This document shows, one piece after another, positions 44,030-55,883 of a stretch of DNA of 64,000 nt. The DNA comes from Spinacia oleracea. Taxonomy: Eukaryota; Streptophyta; Magnoliopsida; Caryophyllales; Amaranthaceae. Under the pieces are notes generated by a model, which was given only the letters and a program-made list of their open reading frames with translations, did no database searches and was not told the DNA's origin. A program made the translations under genes and the position numbers. The stretch spans positions 64,037,671 through 64,101,670 of the forward strand of contig NC_079492.1 of assembly GCF_020520425.1 (NCBI RefSeq), read 5' to 3'. How positions within the stretch are numbered: position 1 is the first letter of the stretch; each line of letters begins with the position of its first letter.

Positions 44030-46881
44030 TGTAATACCCCGAATTTTTAAAACTCGATTAATTATGCTTAATTATTTTTATTTAGCTTAAAACCGTTTTT
44101 AAATCCTAAATTCGAACTTTATTTTAATTAACGAAGTTTACTTCACTTGAATTTTTAATATTATTACACGATTTATTATTTTTCAGATTCCATGATTTAA
44201 TTTAAAAAGTTACGAGTTTAAGCTATTTATTTTAGTTATTTCGTTAATTATTTCGGATTTTTAAATAATTTCGAAACGTTCTTATTCTATTCAAAAACTA
44301 AATTTATTTTTCGTTAACGATATTTTTATAAAAGATTATCTTGAAACTTAGTTTTAATTAAACATCTCTATTCTAATTAATTTCCTAAAAATAGAAACCA
44401 ATTTTTTTCAGAATTTTAGCCTAATCTTGTGAAATTACAAAAATGCCCTTGAAAGAGAAAAATTCCATTTCTCTTCTTCTTCCCCCTCTCCACGTATGTT
44501 TCCACTCCTTTCCTTGAATTCTGTCTACATTCCTGCCTTGGAGACCAAGGACTTTTCCTTTCCATTCAATCTTCTTGACTATACAAATCAGTCATAGTAC
44601 CAATTGGAATTCAACATCACAAAATCAAAACCAATTTTCAATTCTAATTCTCCTCTCTGTTTCGAACCAACAACCCACCAAAGCTTCCCTCCTTCTTCCT
44701 TTCACGGCACCACCGTGCTGCAACCACCATTAACCACCACAACAGCCACCGACCACCACCATTCCCACCACTGTTCGACCACCACCCCAGCACCACTCGG
44801 CCAGCCAGAAACACCACCGTACTCAACCACCGTCCCCTGCTTCCCCGCTTCGCACTCCCCTGCCTCTCCCCTTTTCTCTTCGCTGCACCACCCGCACCAA
44901 CACCACACCACACACCACCACCTCCAGCCACCCTCGCCATCTCGTCAACCACCTCCGCCCTCAATTCCGGCAAGCCGCCGCCCAAAACCACCCAGAAACA
45001 AACCCGAATTTCCCCTGTTTTCACTCACTTCGTGCTCCATTTTCTGTCTCCCTCGCCGTTCCTCTGCCACCAAACCACCGCCATCACCGTCGCAACCCAT
45101 CTGCGACGCCCAGCCAGACACCCAGTCGGCCACCTTCTTCCCCCCCCTCTTCCCTGTGCTCTGCTCTGTCGTACCCCTACCTCTTCTCTCTTGTCGTTCG
45201 TCCACCGCACAACCACCACCTCACCGTCGCATCCGACACCGAGCCGCCCAGCCGACCACCTTTCCCTTCCTTCCTCCTCTCTTTCCTCCCCTGCTCTTCT
45301 TCGTGCCCCCTCCCCTGTTTCTATTCCCTTTCCCAAAAGAACCGAAAATCAGGTTTCTTGAAACCTTGAATTTTATTCACATCAAATCCATACTTGAGTT
45401 GGGCTATTCTAGCTTGGGCCTTTGGTGAGTTAAACTTTGAATTACTATTTCAGATTTCCTAACTATTAAATTTCAGATTCTCTAACTATTAATTTTCATG
45501 TTTTAATATTGTTTTTTTTATGATATAATTATTTACTAATAAATCGTTATTATTTTTCAGGTTTAATTATCAAATATGGATTTTACTAAAATAAATTATT
45601 ATCTTGAATTAACAAAAACAGAATTTAAATAAGATTTTCATGAAAACCGATTTATGAAATAAATATATATTCGATTAAAATTTCAATTAATAATATTTTC
45701 ATTAAGTTATGAAATTATATTTATATTAAAATTCGTTATTTATAAAATTCTTGATTTATAAAGGTTATGATTTATAAAATATTGATTTTAAATTATTTAT
45801 CGATTTAGTACTAATTCAATGATTTAATATTTTGAAAGAATTGAACTCGGAGCTCAGGACGAACGAACCAAGGAAAATCCCTAGGAAATCGCGGAGTTAG
45901 GTAACGGCTATTGCTAGTACCCGCAATTCCCTTATAAATGTGATTATGAAATTACAATGTATGATTGATTTATTAAATGAATGTTTTGACATGTTTTATG
46001 AATTGCGGGAAATGAAGTATGATTTTATTGAATAATTTATTATAATATAATTTGAATTATTCCTTATTTTATGATTGATTATAAAATGCTATGATGATTG
46101 ATTGAATTTCTTATAAAATGCTGTTTATAAGAAACCATGAAAGAAAGGATGTTTGATCTTATGATCCAAAGGAATTATGTTACTTCAACTGAAGTAAAAA
46201 GACTAAAATGTAAAATCAAACGAAACATGATAAATGAAAGTGAAATTCCTAGTCCGTTTGGCAGTATATGTTCACAGGTTACGATTCTCGGTCATGCATG
46301 TACCCATGGGGCATCCGCCCATTGAGCCAAGGCTCTCATGTTTTCGGGCCAAGGCCCCATGTTTATGGACAGCGGTCCATCGTGGAAGACGTTCCACCAT
46401 GTCATACTTGCCACGACTAGCATGTGCACCCAAAAGTTATGAATGAATTAAATAAAGGACTTTATAAAATGTTTTACATTATTCTATTCTCCCTGTGTTA
46501 TTAAATAAAATGAATTGAAATGAATTTACGTTGCTAGAATAGTTCGTTACTGAGTCTTCGGCTCACCGTTATTTTGTTTTCTGTTTTAGGTACCGCTGGG
46601 AACGATGGGAACGAGTAGTGGCGAGGATTTCACTATTATATTATTCACCTAGTTTATGCTTAATGTTTTAATAGTTTAATTAAAGACTTTTAGTAATTTA
46701 TGTACTTATATTTTGGGAATATAAAGGATTATTATATTAGATTGGAGGTTTTTATGGCTTATGTATGATGTTGCCTTGTAATTTCCAAGAGAGAATTAAG
46801 GCAGGTAATGTCCCGACCAAATTAGGTTAATTCCGCTGCTAATTATGCTTTAATGAGTGATTTAGAGGTCGGGGCGTTACA
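44030..46881 (+). repeat. Element D 3' LTR (2852 bp)
   Basis: Near-identical to the 5' LTR. Main differences: a 21-bp insertion-like segment (TTTTCGGGCCAAGGCCCCATG, about 46341) and a shorter C run at 45140. The open frame at 44604-45428 is longer than in the 5' LTR only because of small indels. Confidence 0.94.
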
Positions 46882-46886
46882 AAATA

Positions 46887-47814
46887 ACAAAGCAATTCTA
46901 ATAAGATTAGGATTTTAATCTTCGCACGAATCCTAATAGAATTAGGATTTCCCGCACACGCATCGTACAAGCCGTGCACCCGCGCAGGCCTTGCGGCCCA
47001 CGACAACCGCACAACCCATGTGCGGTGCTGCGTGCGCGCGCGCCCTTGGCTGGGCCTGGCCTTGCGCTGGACCTGGTCGAGGCGTGCGTTTGCTGCGTGC
47101 GGCTCGCTAGGCGATGGCCTGGCTTCGTGCTGGGCCTTCGTCTAGCGGGCCTCGTCCGATGCTAATTCGTACGATACGCTTCCGATTAAATTCCCGATTC
47201 CGGAATTCATTTCCGATACGAACAACATTTAATATTTCCGATTCCGGAATTAATTTTCCGTTTCGAAAAAATATTTAATATTTCCGTTTCCGGAATTATT
47301 TTCCGATTCCGATAATATTTCCGATTCCGACAATATTTCCGTTTCCGGCAATATTTCCGATTCCGGCAATATTTCCATTTCCGATAATATTTTCCGATAC
47401 GTACCATGTTTCCGTTTCCGGCAACATCTACGACTTGGATAATATTTATATTTCCGATACGATCCATATTTCCGTTTCCGGCAATATCATCGTTTCCGGA
47501 GTATTCATTTCTTGCCTGTGACGATCTCAGCTCCCACTGAAACCAAGATCCGTCGATTCCGAATATCCATAGATGGAGTATTTAATGCCATTAAATACTT
47601 AATCCGTTTACGTACTATTTGTGTGACCCTACGGGTTCAGTCAAGAGTAAGCTGTGGATTAATATCATTAATTCCACTTGAACTGAAGCGGCCTCTAGCT
47701 AGGCATTCAGCTCACTTGATCTCACTGAATTATTAACTTGTTAATTAATACTGAACCGCATTTATTAGACTTAACATAGAATGCATACTTGGACCAAGGG
47801 CATTATTTCCTTCA
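46887..47814 (-). repeat. Copia C 5' LTR, part 2
   Basis: Continues the LTR after element D and ends CATTATTTCCTTCA, followed by the TTATC duplication. Together with part 1 it makes 1366 bp, the same length as the left LTR. Confidence 0.93.
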
Positions 47815-48560
47815 TTATCGGTCTTTCATCAAAGTGTTCCATGTTGAAGTCTGCTCTCCCTCTTTTTGCGTTGGTTTCCCTTGTCACGTTTATTTTTGGT
47901 ACCATTCTTCCTGGTGTTTTCAACACTGTTAAATAGCATGATCTCGCTGCCTCCTGACTCCCCCTTATCTTTGCCGGTTTTTCTAGATTGGACATGTATA
48001 TCATCATTAGGTTGTATGTGGATACTGTTGCTTGCGCGTCGTGTATGAAAGGACGACCGATGATCACATTGTATGATGTCGGTACTTTGATGATCAAGAA
48101 ATCTACTATGAGATCACGTGCCTCAAAATTGTCTCCAATTCTTACCGGTAGCCTAATGCTACCCGTTGGATAAACTGTGGACTCTGAAAATCTGATCACT
48201 GGATAACTTACTCTTGTAAGTTCCTCCTCTTGTATGTGCAACTGTTTGAATTCCTCCCATAATATAATATTTGCCGAGCTACCTCCGTCTATCAACACTC
48301 AATTTACGTCGGAGTTTGCAATGTCTAAAGTCAAGGCCAATGGGTTATCATGTGGGAAGATGATGCCCCTGCAATCTGCCTCCAAAAAGGTCATTGTCGG
48401 CATGCTTGACGGCTTTGGCCATACTCGTGTGCTATGGTAGTTAACCATGTGCCGGTGCTCCTCTAAACATCTACTGGCGCCGCTTACTATCCCTCCATGT
48501 ACAGGGCCACCACTGATGACAAATAATACTGGCTTTTTTCCATTGCCTTTCTGTTCTTCT
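47815..48560 (-). pseudogene. Gypsy E aspartic protease region
   Basis: The minus strand shows LIDGGSSANIILWEEF (active-site DGGSS; gypsy proteases have D-S/T/G-G), then VIRFSESTVYPTGSIRLPV and VPTSYNVIIGRPFIHDA. A TGA at 48300-48302 interrupts just before LIDGG. The open frame that appears to extend to 47771 includes LTR sequence of copia C and is not part of the protein. Confidence 0.85.
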
Positions 48561-48576
48561 CTAGCACTTGTTTAAT

Positions 48577-49644
48577 TTAAGGATATTGTTGCTGATGTTG
48601 TTGTTGAGGTGGTCGGTAAGATCCTCCACCGCTGTTTCCAACCGAATTATAATTGATGTTTCCTTTCCTCGCTCTATATTGCAAGAAGTACCATTTTTTT
48701 ACCATGTCCTCAATATTATCCTTGAGGTCCCTGCAGTCCTCTGTGTGATGACCATGTTCGTTGTGGAAGTCACAATTTTTTTTGACATTTCTTTCCCTAC
48801 TCATCATTGGTGGCGGCTTTTTCCAACCATCCATTTTGTCATTGATGTTGTAGATTGTGGTTCTCGCTGTATTTAACGGAGTATAATTATCAAAAAAATC
48901 CGCGAACCTCTCTTCTTCTTTTCGGGCTCTTCCTCCCTGGGGGTTATTGTTTCCTCCGGTATCTTTCTTGAAATTACCTCTTCCCTGGTTATTATTTTGA
49001 TTGTAGTTGTTGTTACCTCCTTGACTGTTACTCGGATTATTTCCTTTTGCCGGCTGCTGATTGTTGTTATAGCCTGAAATGTAACCTGAATTGTTGCCGG
49101 CTGGGGTGGTGATGTTTGAGATTCTCATCATCTCATCTCCCCTTATGTACTCGTTCTCTTTATGCATAACGTCTCCCAGGTTCGTGTATGACTTTCTGCT
49201 GAGATATTTTTTGAACTCGCAGTCATGCATTCCTCTCATTAGTGCCAAGAATGCCACCTCTTGTTGTAAATTCAGGATGGTAATCGATTCATTGTTAAAA
49301 TGGGTGAGGTAGTCCCTCCGAAATTCTCTGTCTCGTTGGACAAATGACAACAATTCCCCTGACATCTTCTTTCGTTTCTGCTTGCTCACGAAGCGTGCCA
49401 AGAACGCCGCTTGTAGCCGCCTGAAGCTGTATATGGAATTGGCCTCTATCCCTTTGTACCAACTAGCCGCCACACCGAGAAAAATAGATGGGAACACCTT
49501 ACACCACATGGCGTCAGAATCTGTGTAAAGCATCATATGTTGGTCAAAGGTGGTGCAGTGATCCTCTGGATCTGTTGAGCCTTCATATTTGCCTGTAGGC
49601 ATTTTAATTTTTTCCATCCTTTCCTCCAGAATTTCCCTGCACAA
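48577..49644 (-). pseudogene. Gypsy E gag, main part
   Basis: 355 codons open on the minus strand. The capsid-type domain includes YEGSTDPEDHCTTFDQHM, MWCKVFPSIFLGVAASWYKG and SFRRLQAAFLARFV, typical of Tat/Athila-like gags. A Q/N/G-rich linker and a degenerate knuckle (CDFHNEHGHHTEDC) follow. It is the best-preserved part of gypsy E, but the upstream gag frame is broken. Confidence 0.88.
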
Positions 49645-50244
49645 AGGAGAGTCTTTTGCCTGGATTGTTGGCCATCTGGAAACTTGGAATATTGGAGCTC
49701 TACGCTCGGCTATTGGGGATGACTATTGCTCAGCTTCGAGCTCTTTTGTTTCGATTGGGTTGGGGTGCTTTTTTTGTGTGTTGTATTTTCCTGATTGAGG
49801 GATGATAGATGATTTTTGACCGGCGCATGGGGTGTTATAGGTTTTGTTTCGCCATCGTTAACCCCTTCGCCTGAGTTTTGAGCAGGAGTTAGCTCTAATA
49901 ATGCCGCTATGACAATTGATAGTGTTTTTAACTGCTAGCCAGTGAATATTGCCGAGAGGGGTGACAACTGATCTGTTAGTGTCTGCGCAAGAGGTGTGTG
50001 GAGTTGCTCCCTAACAGGAATTTCCCTCTCAACTTCTTCATAGTCATCCTCCACAGTTACCCCCTCTGGGGCCGACTTCTAAGATGTTCCTTATCATCAG
50101 ACTTATTATCGGTTGCGTTGGTATGAGGATTGTTGGAATGGTAGATGCCGGTTGGAGTTTTGCAATTCCTACTAACTGTGAAGTTGTTACTTTTTCTTGA
50201 CTCTTTTTAGATTTTTTACTGTTGTCTTTCGCTGAGAGATACAT
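49645..50244 (-). pseudogene. Gypsy E gag N-terminal region, broken
   Basis: An ATG at 50242-50244 opens a lysine-rich start (MYLSAKDNSKKSKKSQEK). The frame shifts near 50044. Pieces such as REQLHTPLAQTLTDQLSPLS (about 49960-50020) and KLKCLQANMK lie in other frames. Confidence 0.55.
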
Positions 50245-50279
50245 GTTAGTTGTTTAACCGTTAAGATGGATGAGATCCC

Positions 50280-50296
50280 CTCCTTCTAGCGCCAAT
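50280..50296 (-). promoter_or_regulatory. Gypsy E primer-binding site
   Basis: ATTGGCGCTAGAAGGAG on the minus strand directly follows the LTR end ...CCGGAACA. TGGCGC-type primer sites are common in Tat/Athila gypsy elements. I do not assign the tRNA. Confidence 0.65.
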
Positions 50297-50758
50297 TGTT
50301 CCGGGTGTGGAGTGGGAACAGCTGTCTGTAGGACTATGAAATCTATTGTAATCGCCGACTGGGATCTACACAATAGAATAGACTAACTAGCCTCGGGGGT
50401 GATTCGATGATACCCCCTCTGATGCTTAAATAAGATTATTGAATGTAGTTAGGGTTAACTAAGCAGTAATTGAGTTGAGTGTTTAAGTGTTTCGTACCTC
50501 ATAGCAATAAAAGAGGTCCTTTTTATATAGACAAACCAGATTATACGGTCGAGTATACTTCTCCTCATAGGATAGTGATCTGTCTGATAGTGACCTCTTG
50601 GCGATCGATGATCACGTGGCACCATAATAATGTCGTTAAGGACTCACATAATGCACCGAAAAGGAATAATTACCTTTTATGACCGAAATATCTGCAGGTT
50701 AGTTTAACTTAAGTGGAGTTGTACCGGTATGCTTTGATGCCGGTAGAAGTGTAGAACA
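50297..50758 (-). repeat. Gypsy E 5' LTR (462 bp)
   Basis: Plus strand TGTTCCGGG to GTAGAACA, giving inverted TGTTC/GAACA ends. The boundary is set by the primer site on one side and by these ends on the other. No partner LTR is seen in the window, so the outer limit is provisional. Confidence 0.55.
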
Positions 50759-50763
50759 CCATG

Positions 50764-51330
50764 CGGATCCAAGGGGGGGCCTACCCGGGCCTTGGCCCGC
50801 CCCATAGCAGAAAACGTTTATAACTTTTATATACCTTTTTACCGAATTAATATAACTATATGCTGCGTAGCTGCGATGGTTCAACGCCAATGAAGAAAAT
50901 ATTCATAAGTTGTCAATATGCGGGGTGCGATCCATTTCCTCGATTTTTTTGCTTTTGAATACGACCTTGTTTTTACCTTTGAAATTCTTACTTCAAATAA
51001 CCAAATTGTTTCCATTTTTTTCCCTTAAAGTATCGATCGGTGATTCTTTGTATTTGGTTAAAAAAAAAAAAACCTTTTTATTATATGAGTAATAATATTC
51101 AAGTTTTTAATTTTTATACATGCCATATTTATTCTATGTGATTGTTTTCTAATATATATGTTTGTCACTAAGTAACTGCAAAACTAAGATATCTACGGAG
51201 TAATTTTTGTGTGAAGATTTTATATAAAAAAGTTACTTTAATTTAGAGTATAGCAGTTTAATGATATCATATTATTGTAAAAATCAATAAAGTGTTGGCC
51301 CGCCCTATCATATCATCCTGGATCCACCGC
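50764..51330. repeat. Degenerate repeat with GCGGATCCA-type ends
   Basis: Left end GCGGATCCAAGGGGGGGCC, right end CTGGATCCACCGC, each adjoining GGCCCGCCC. Many dispersed plant repeats have such GGATCC(A/G)CC ends. Class not determined. Confidence 0.35.
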
Positions 51331-51588
51331 TTACACATATATGACAAATATACCATTATATTATACTCCGTATAATATACCCTCGGAAGACACACTCGGA
51401 AGACACAATTAAATGACCATTGACCAATTAGAAAATTTTCGATCATAAAAAAGAGAAGAAAAAAGGCAACCAGTAGTTGTATCACTTGTATATGGCATGT
51501 CAACGTGGGTACTCATAGTTGAAGTAGAAAAAAGGCAACCAGTAGTTGTATAACTTATGCTGATTTGGGAAGATATGTATGAAAGATA

Positions 51589-52244
51589 CTCCTTTGTCTT
51601 TTATTGTTTGTCCTACTTCCTACTCCTTCTGCCCCATAATATAGTACTCGTTTGACCAAAATCACAGTTATTAAGGTAAAGGATAACATTGGTAATAAAA
51701 GAATAGTTATTTGTACTTTCCAAGATAAAGTACATTTAGGTGGCTTTTATAGAGTCCTTTTTTATGATAAAAAAAGGTGGCTTTTATAGAGAGAGAAATT
51801 AGAGATTAAATGTGTACACATAATAAATGGGCCTTAAAAAGACAAAAATCAAGAACATGGGTTGAATAAAAGTCAAAAAGTGCAATTTTCAAAGTAAAAA
51901 TTCTGATTTTTTAGGACAATATTGAAATTACAATTAGTGCATGAGGATATTATGGGTAAAAATAAATGATTTAAAATAGAAATAGGCACATCATTTAGGG
52001 ACACCATTTTAGGAAAACAGCCACTATATTTTGGGACGGAGGGAGTATAAAATAAATTTGCTTTATTAAAAATGGGTGAGTGAATTGAGAAAAAACAAAA
52101 GTGGTGGATACGATCAAATGTATTTGGTATTTTTATGTGAGAGTAATTAAAGTTGTGGTTTCAAGAACATTTATTGTAAAGGGACAATTTTTTGGGGGAA
52201 GGACACAAATGGTAAATGTGGTAAACAAATAGAAATAGAGGGAG
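51589..52244. mobile_element. Stowaway-type MITE, outer copy
   Basis: CTCCTTTGTCTTTTATTG at the left pairs imperfectly with AAATAGAAATAGAGGGAG at the right, with TA on each side (51587-51588, 52245-52246). It contains a second Stowaway. Confidence 0.55.
51623..52045. mobile_element. Stowaway-type MITE, inner copy (423 bp)
   Basis: CTCCTTCTGCCCCATAATAT and ATATTTTGGGACGGAGGGAG are inverted repeats of more than 20 bp with TA duplications at 51621-51622 and 52046-52047. Confidence 0.85.
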
Positions 52245-52360
52245 TATCTTTTTTTTTGGTGAAGAGAGAGGGGCACAAAACACACCTAAACAACAAACAA
52301 ACCAGGAAATAAAAACAGTACAAGAAGGAAATAAAAGCAAAAAACTAAGGATTGCTGCCT

Positions 52361-53185
52361 TCAAGCTGCAAGAGCAGAGACTATTCTTGCAATTGTCATT
52401 CCACTCAAATCCTCCAATAAAACGTTTCGAAGATCCGAGGGGATCGCCTCAAAGTAGTGAAAGCGCTGCTCCATATCAACTCCAAAGTTTGCGAGCCAAT
52501 CTGCAGCCCTGTTTGCTTCACGATAACAGTGTTGGATTGCCACTTCCCAACCATGTCTTCTTATCATACTTCTGCATTTCTTGATTATGTGAAAGAAAGG
52601 TGAATTCGGAATGGTCGTGTCCATCCGCAATTGAACAACGACCATTGAATCCACAGAGAGTTGGACTCTCCTGTGGCCAGCATTCCATGCTACTGCAAGT
52701 CCCCTCATAACCCCCAGCAGTTCAGCCCTTGTGCACGAGCAGCTCCCACATCGAGCAGCAAAGACTTCATGTAATTCACCCCCTGGGCCCCTAATCAGTC
52801 CACCACAACCAGCATTACCTGGGTTACCTCTAGAAGCACCGTCTGTATTAAGCTTTACCCAGCCCATTCTTGGAGTCAACCACCTCACAAAGATCATCTC
52901 CCTTCCTCTCTTCCTTTTTCCCAGTAATAAGTCCTCCTTTACCATAGCCCTCTTTATTTCTCCTACTCTAGCCATGAGGAACGCGTATTGGTCGAAGGGA
53001 ACATCAACATTGTCATTAAAGCACCTCAGGTTTCTCCATTTCCACACCCACCATAAGGTGGTAGCAAACACAATATGCCAATCCTCCACCCAAGTTTGGT
53101 TATTTTCTTTCAAGTTGTAGGTTACCCATTCAAGAAAAGGTTTAGAAAAAATCTCGTGGTTATTGAACCAAGGAAATTTTTTCAC
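52361..53185 (-). pseudogene. LINE ORF2 C-terminal RNase H (RVT_3)
   Basis: Open on the minus strand. RNase H motifs: VKLNTDGASRGNPGNAGCGG, ARCGSCSCTRAELLGVMRGL, LSVDSMVVVQL, and HCYREANRAADWLANFG, so the D-E-D-D residues are present. The frame has no true ATG at its start and is reached only through the frameshift at 53184. It ends about 110 bp before the poly(A) tract. Confidence 0.85.
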
Positions 53186-54109
53186 ACTTTAATTGCAGCT
53201 GGACATTGGCGAAAAATGTGATCGATATTCTCTTCAACGGTTCCACAAGTTTTGCATCGTGGGTTTTCAGTGAGACCACGTATGAACCTGTTCGAGTTAG
53301 ACATCAACCTGTTCTGGAGCATTAACCATGGGAAGAAACGAATTCTCTGGGGAAATTGAAGTTTCCATACATATTGCCAAGGGATTGTGTTTGTTTCCTC
53401 GTCATCATTTCGAACTAATTGTAGTGTAGATTTAATGGTAAATCCTCCCGACGCTTCTCCATCCCAATAAATCCTGCCAATTGCTTCTGGATCATCTTGC
53501 AACTCAAAAGATTCAATTACTTTCAGTAACTCATGAGGTAATAGGTCAGCAAATAAGTCGAGCTTCCAGCCAACATTCACATCCCACATCTCTTGTACCT
53601 TCATATTCAATACCTCAGGAGGTGGGCTGCGAGTTACCTTCTTAATGAGAGGTACACTGGTAGCCCATGGTTGAAGCCAGAACAAGGTATTGTTTCCATT
53701 TCCTACTGCCGGCTTCGCTGCTCCTTGAACATTCCATAACATGATTGTAATTGAAATATTAAACATTGGAAAGTTAGGGTATTTATCATAAATGCGCAGG
53801 GGCACATTAGGCAGAATGCTTTGAAACGCCTCCCTCAAGGCCTTCAATGGGTGAACTAGTTCCATAGGTACTTGAATTGTTGACATCAAAACCTTCGGAA
53901 CATGAACTGGTGGAAGGAAAAAAGTGAGGTTGAGTTCCACCTTGTGGATTAGCGGGTGAACTGACCCCATTGTCGGTCCTTCCGTTCGATAGTCTAGAAA
54001 AGTTGTACATTCCGGGGGGATTCGGACCTCTAGCGTGGTAGGTGGTTGAAGAGAATTCATGGTGGACGACTTCCTCACTTTGGGTTTGAGGGTGGGTGGG
54101 AGAAGCCAA
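53182..54109 (-). pseudogene. LINE ORF1 tail, endonuclease start fused to zf-RVT domain
   Basis: The frame ending at 53182 has the start of the endonuclease (MLWNVQGAAKP, ATG at 53740-53742) followed at once by VGNGNNTLFWLQPW, which normally lies after the RT. The deletion joint is near 53710. The zf-RVT domain follows (FTIKSTLQLV, VWKLQFPQRIRFFPW, RCKTCGTVEENIDHIFRQCP). A single-base loss at the conserved VW (GTGTGAAA) near 53184 shifts the frame into the RNase H. Upstream, 53807-54109 in another frame is probably the ORF1 tail. Confidence 0.8.
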
Positions 54110-54317
54110 AAGTCGGGTTCAAAATCAAATTAGGGGTTCGCTGCGCAGAGTTCTCCTTTCCTAGGGCGTTTAAATTATGGGATGGTAAACAACGAGCGTC
54201 TACGATTTTATTCTTGGGAGTTTGGTTGCTTTCCTTAAAAGGTTTTGGTCTAGGGCTAAAACTCTTCTTAGCCTGTCCTAGAGTGGCTGTAATCTTACTA
54301 GCACCACTACGTACCCC

Positions 54318-55883
54318 TCATCTTTCTTTGAAGGAAACTGAATCCTTTGAGCCAAGTCGAACTGTCTCATGACTAGTTAAGTCTATGTCTTCCGTATTCA
54401 CCGAGTCCTGCTTAGTTAAGTTGTGATCCAACACAAAAGAGTCCTCACCTAAATCCACTGTGGGGATAACTTGATTGGTATTATCCTCCTTAATTAAAGG
54501 GATTTCCATACCAATATCTTGGACTGTAATATTCCTCTCCAAGCTAGGATCTTTCAAAACTTCCTTTTCCTTGATCGTAACCAAATTTTGTGCCCCCAAA
54601 TCTTCGATGTGAACGATCTCCTTTCCAAAGTTACCCATATTAGCGTCTTTGTCCATATATTGGCCTAGTACCTCAAATCGAGATCCCGTGATTTTAGTTC
54701 CCTGATTATTAGGCTGGACTTTTTCCTTCCAATGTCTGTCTGCCGGCTTACCGGCGTTGGAGTTCTGTTGTGGTTGATCAACGGTGGCATTGGTCTTCTT
54801 ATTGGAACTAGTTTTGGATTTTTGTGGACTTTTCCGTGGCGGTATTTGAACAAGCATCCATGAGCCATACTGTTATTTTGAAACGGGACTCTTAGTCCCC
54901 TGACAACTTTTCGACTGTTCACGAATCGTGCCATTGACTGCTTCCTCCTGGTTCTGAGTTGCAACAAACCTTGGACAATTATCTTCCTTGTGTCCTAATT
55001 TTCCACACTTAAAGAAAATTTGACGTAGTCCTTCATACTGGATCATCCAAACTCGTCCATTTAATCTGAACTTCGAAAGGAGAGGCTTAGTAATATCGAC
55101 CTCGACACATAGTCGAATGTACTGTCCTCTACTCATGGATTCCGTATGTTTATCTATCTTTATCACCTTGCCTATCTTCTCCCCTATCTTCATTAAGAAA
55201 TTACGATCAAAGTATTCGACTGATAAGTTCGGGATACGAACCCATGCAATTACGACCTTGATTGGTTCTTCATCGGGAATAAAGTTTGGCACCCATTTTC
55301 TTATCGTCAAGTAGCTATCACTGATCACCCATGGTCCTTGGGTTAAGACGAATGCGTAATCCTCCATGTTTGTAAACCGTACCACATAGTATGAGCATCC
55401 CACATCTGTTAAGGATATATCTCCCTTCAAAGACCATTTATATTTCAAGCTCCTCATTAGGTCTTCATACTGTAATCTCCTATCGAACAACTTGATAATT
55501 AAAGCATTCATCCATGGCTGCCTTAATCTCACTTTCTCCTCTTTAGATAGTTGAATTGTTGGGCATAGGGGATCTTCGTCTTCACCTTCTAATCCCTGAT
55601 CATCATCTGAGATGTCTTCCATATATTCGTTCCCGCCATAGCCTACGTGGGGACTCATTCCAATACCTCCTGTGGCATTGCTGTATGACATGCCGTAACG
55701 TCGATGTCCATCCCTCTGTTGGGGTGCCTCCGGGGTAGGTGAAACATGTGTTCCACTCTCTTCTTCCGTTTCCATTGCAGACACTATGTCATAGTAATGT
55801 TTCACCTTCTTGTTCGATCGGTGTATGAGATCTGCCTCTTCCGGCGAGGTCTCAACATTTCGCCTTGTTTCGCTCTCTAACAT
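54318..55883 (-). pseudogene. LINE ORF1 (DUF4283 and zinc knuckle), one internal stop
   Basis: One minus-strand frame from ATG 55881-55883, broken by a TAA at 54873-54875 and continuing to 54318. An acidic N-terminal part is followed by the DUF4283 domain (LIIKLFDRRLQYEDLMRSL, YYVVRFTNMEDYAFVLTQGP, VIAWVRIPNLSVEYFD). The knuckle is FKCGKLGHKEDNCP with its first cysteine changed to F (IFF). After the stop come YGSWMLVQIPPRK and a polar tail. ORF1 binds the LINE RNA in related elements. Confidence 0.85.

Larger units (their letters stand above)
38117..46881 (+). mobile_element. Element D: gypsy-like LTR retrotransposon without pol, very long LTRs
   Basis: Flanked by a perfect AAATA duplication (38112-38116 and 46882-46886), confirmed by the empty site in the other copia C LTR. 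The LTRs are 2835 and 2852 bp, start TGTAATACCCCG, end CGGGGCGTTACA and are almost identical. The interior of about 3.08 kb contains only a broken gag remnant. The primer site and the GAGGACGAAAC...AAGGGGGTAAAAA end of the interior resemble plant chromovirus (Tekay/Del-type) gypsy elements. It must be mobilised in trans and is the youngest insertion in the nest. Confidence 0.9.
28640..47814 (-). mobile_element. Copia C: Ty1/copia element with young LTRs and decayed interior, hosting element D
   Basis: Flanked by a perfect TTATC duplication (28635-28639 and 47815-47819). The two LTRs are both 1366 bp once element D is removed and show few differences. The 3' LTR and 3' UTR match copia B. The interior (about 30770-34700) is a heavily decayed copia pol, although the LTRs are young. 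It therefore cannot have moved itself and must have been mobilised by another element, probably a copia B relative. It was inserted into gypsy E between protease and RT. Confidence 0.9.
25482..50758 (-). mobile_element. Gypsy E: Ty3/gypsy (Tat-like) element, split by copia C
   Basis: Minus-strand order from the right: LTR (50297-50758), primer site, gag, protease, then (beyond copia C) RT, RNase H, second RNase H, integrase. This is the Ty3/gypsy order with the Tat-type extra RNase H. Its 3' LTR is not found to the left in the window, so the 3' end is lost or was replaced. Many stops, a dead RT and frameshifts mark it as old. Confidence 0.82.

Noticed and set aside
50297-50758. Matching 3' LTR of gypsy E to the left of 25482
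   Set aside because: I looked for TGTTCCGGGTGTGG in 21-25.5 kb and did not find it, so the element is treated as lacking its 3' LTR.
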